A DNA stretch of 34,419 nt from Gammaproteobacteria bacterium. Lineage in GTDB: Bacteria > Pseudomonadota > Gammaproteobacteria > JAJDYQ01. Where the stretch lies: NCBI GenBank assembly GCA_022825085.1, contig JAJDYQ010000011.1:1-34419 (forward strand), in the 5' to 3' direction. The notes under the pieces were generated by a model that was not told the origin of the DNA, ran no database searches, and saw only the letters and a program-made list of their open reading frames with translations. The translations under genes were made by a program, and so were the position numbers. Of the stretch, positions 34,334-34,419 are shown one piece after another (the first letter of the stretch is position 1; every line of letters starts with the position of its first letter).

Positions 34334-34419
34334 GTGCTTTTCCTTATGTGTTTTACAGGATCACCATGCAATGCCTGACGAACAACGGTCTGTTGTTGTT
34401 CAACATGCAGTGAATAATA
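34330..34419 (-). CDS. sucA: 2-oxoglutarate dehydrogenase E1, C-terminal fragment (gene continues beyond window)
   Basis: The frame read from base 34419 on the minus strand encodes 29 residues ([21 protein letters not shown]...) ending at a TGA that overlaps the sucB start by four bases. It matches the SucA C-terminal pattern in which a H-x3-Q motif precedes a LV-xx-AL stretch. E1 decarboxylates 2-oxoglutarate and passes the succinyl group to SucB. Only the end is in view. Confidence 0.85.
   Translation of the reverse strand, partial: YYSLHVEQQQTVVRQALHGDPVKHIRKST

Noticed and set aside
1-34419. CRISPR array, prophage or transposon
   Set aside because: No regularly spaced repeats, integrases, transposases or phage structural genes were seen.

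Overview
The window is about 34.4 kb of chromosomal DNA from a gammaproteobacterium, probably free-living or environmental. The main reasons are the rpoS stress-sigma locus in the order surE-pcm-yqaA-nlpD-rpoS, a sucA-sucB-lpdA block, trkA-trkH behind an NtrX-type regulator, and clear gammaproteobacterial versions of priA, ttcA, mutY, ibaG, mscS and an LpxL-type acyltransferase. Genus cannot be read from the sequence. Base composition is near 50% G+C through most genes, with visibly AT-richer DNA at about 4.6-5.3 kb and 16.8-17.5 kb. No insertion sequence, prophage, integrase or CRISPR array was seen.

Layout. 0-2.75 kb: the tail of an apparent outer-membrane beta-barrel gene, then a divergent pair that I read as selenoneine biosynthesis: an EgtB-like SenA (-) and a TIGR04348-type glycosyltransferase SenB (+), the selenosugar synthase. 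2.9-4.6 kb: two uncharacterised proteins and the BolA-family gene ibaG. 4.56-5.33 kb: a gene-free, partly AT-rich stretch with several DnaA-box matches, including a perfect inverted pair just before priA. 5.3-10.1 kb: priA, dtd, mscS and a solitary DNA methyltransferase. 10.2-12.0 kb: ttcA and a lipid A acyltransferase. 12.0-16.3 kb (-): ntrX-like regulator, trkA and trkH in one operon, with no histidine kinase. 16.3-18.0 kb: another gene-poor stretch with a perfect palindrome, an orphan membrane protein and a small lipoprotein. 18.2-20.2 kb: tRNA-Gly(CCC), cysS, hisI. 20.3-26.4 kb: a receiver-like/Ser-Thr kinase fusion, an RsmC-like methyltransferase, bcp, asmA and mutY. 26.4-30.2 kb (-): the rpoS locus, in which nlpD has no ATG/GTG/TTG start able to include its lipoprotein signal and appears to start at ATT. 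30.2-34.4 kb: an Smr-domain protein, a metallophosphoesterase, and lpdA, sucB and the end of sucA.

Working together: sucA/sucB/lpdA encode the 2-oxoglutarate dehydrogenase complex. trkA/trkH form a K+ uptake system, and mscS relieves hypo-osmotic pressure. bcp, mutY and the putative selenoneine pair handle oxidative stress, which fits the nearby RpoS locus. The most interesting items are senA/senB, the DnaA-box region, the ATT start of nlpD, the receiver-kinase fusion and the divergent NtrX AAA+ domain. All calls come from reading the sequence and from remembered family motifs; no database search was run.
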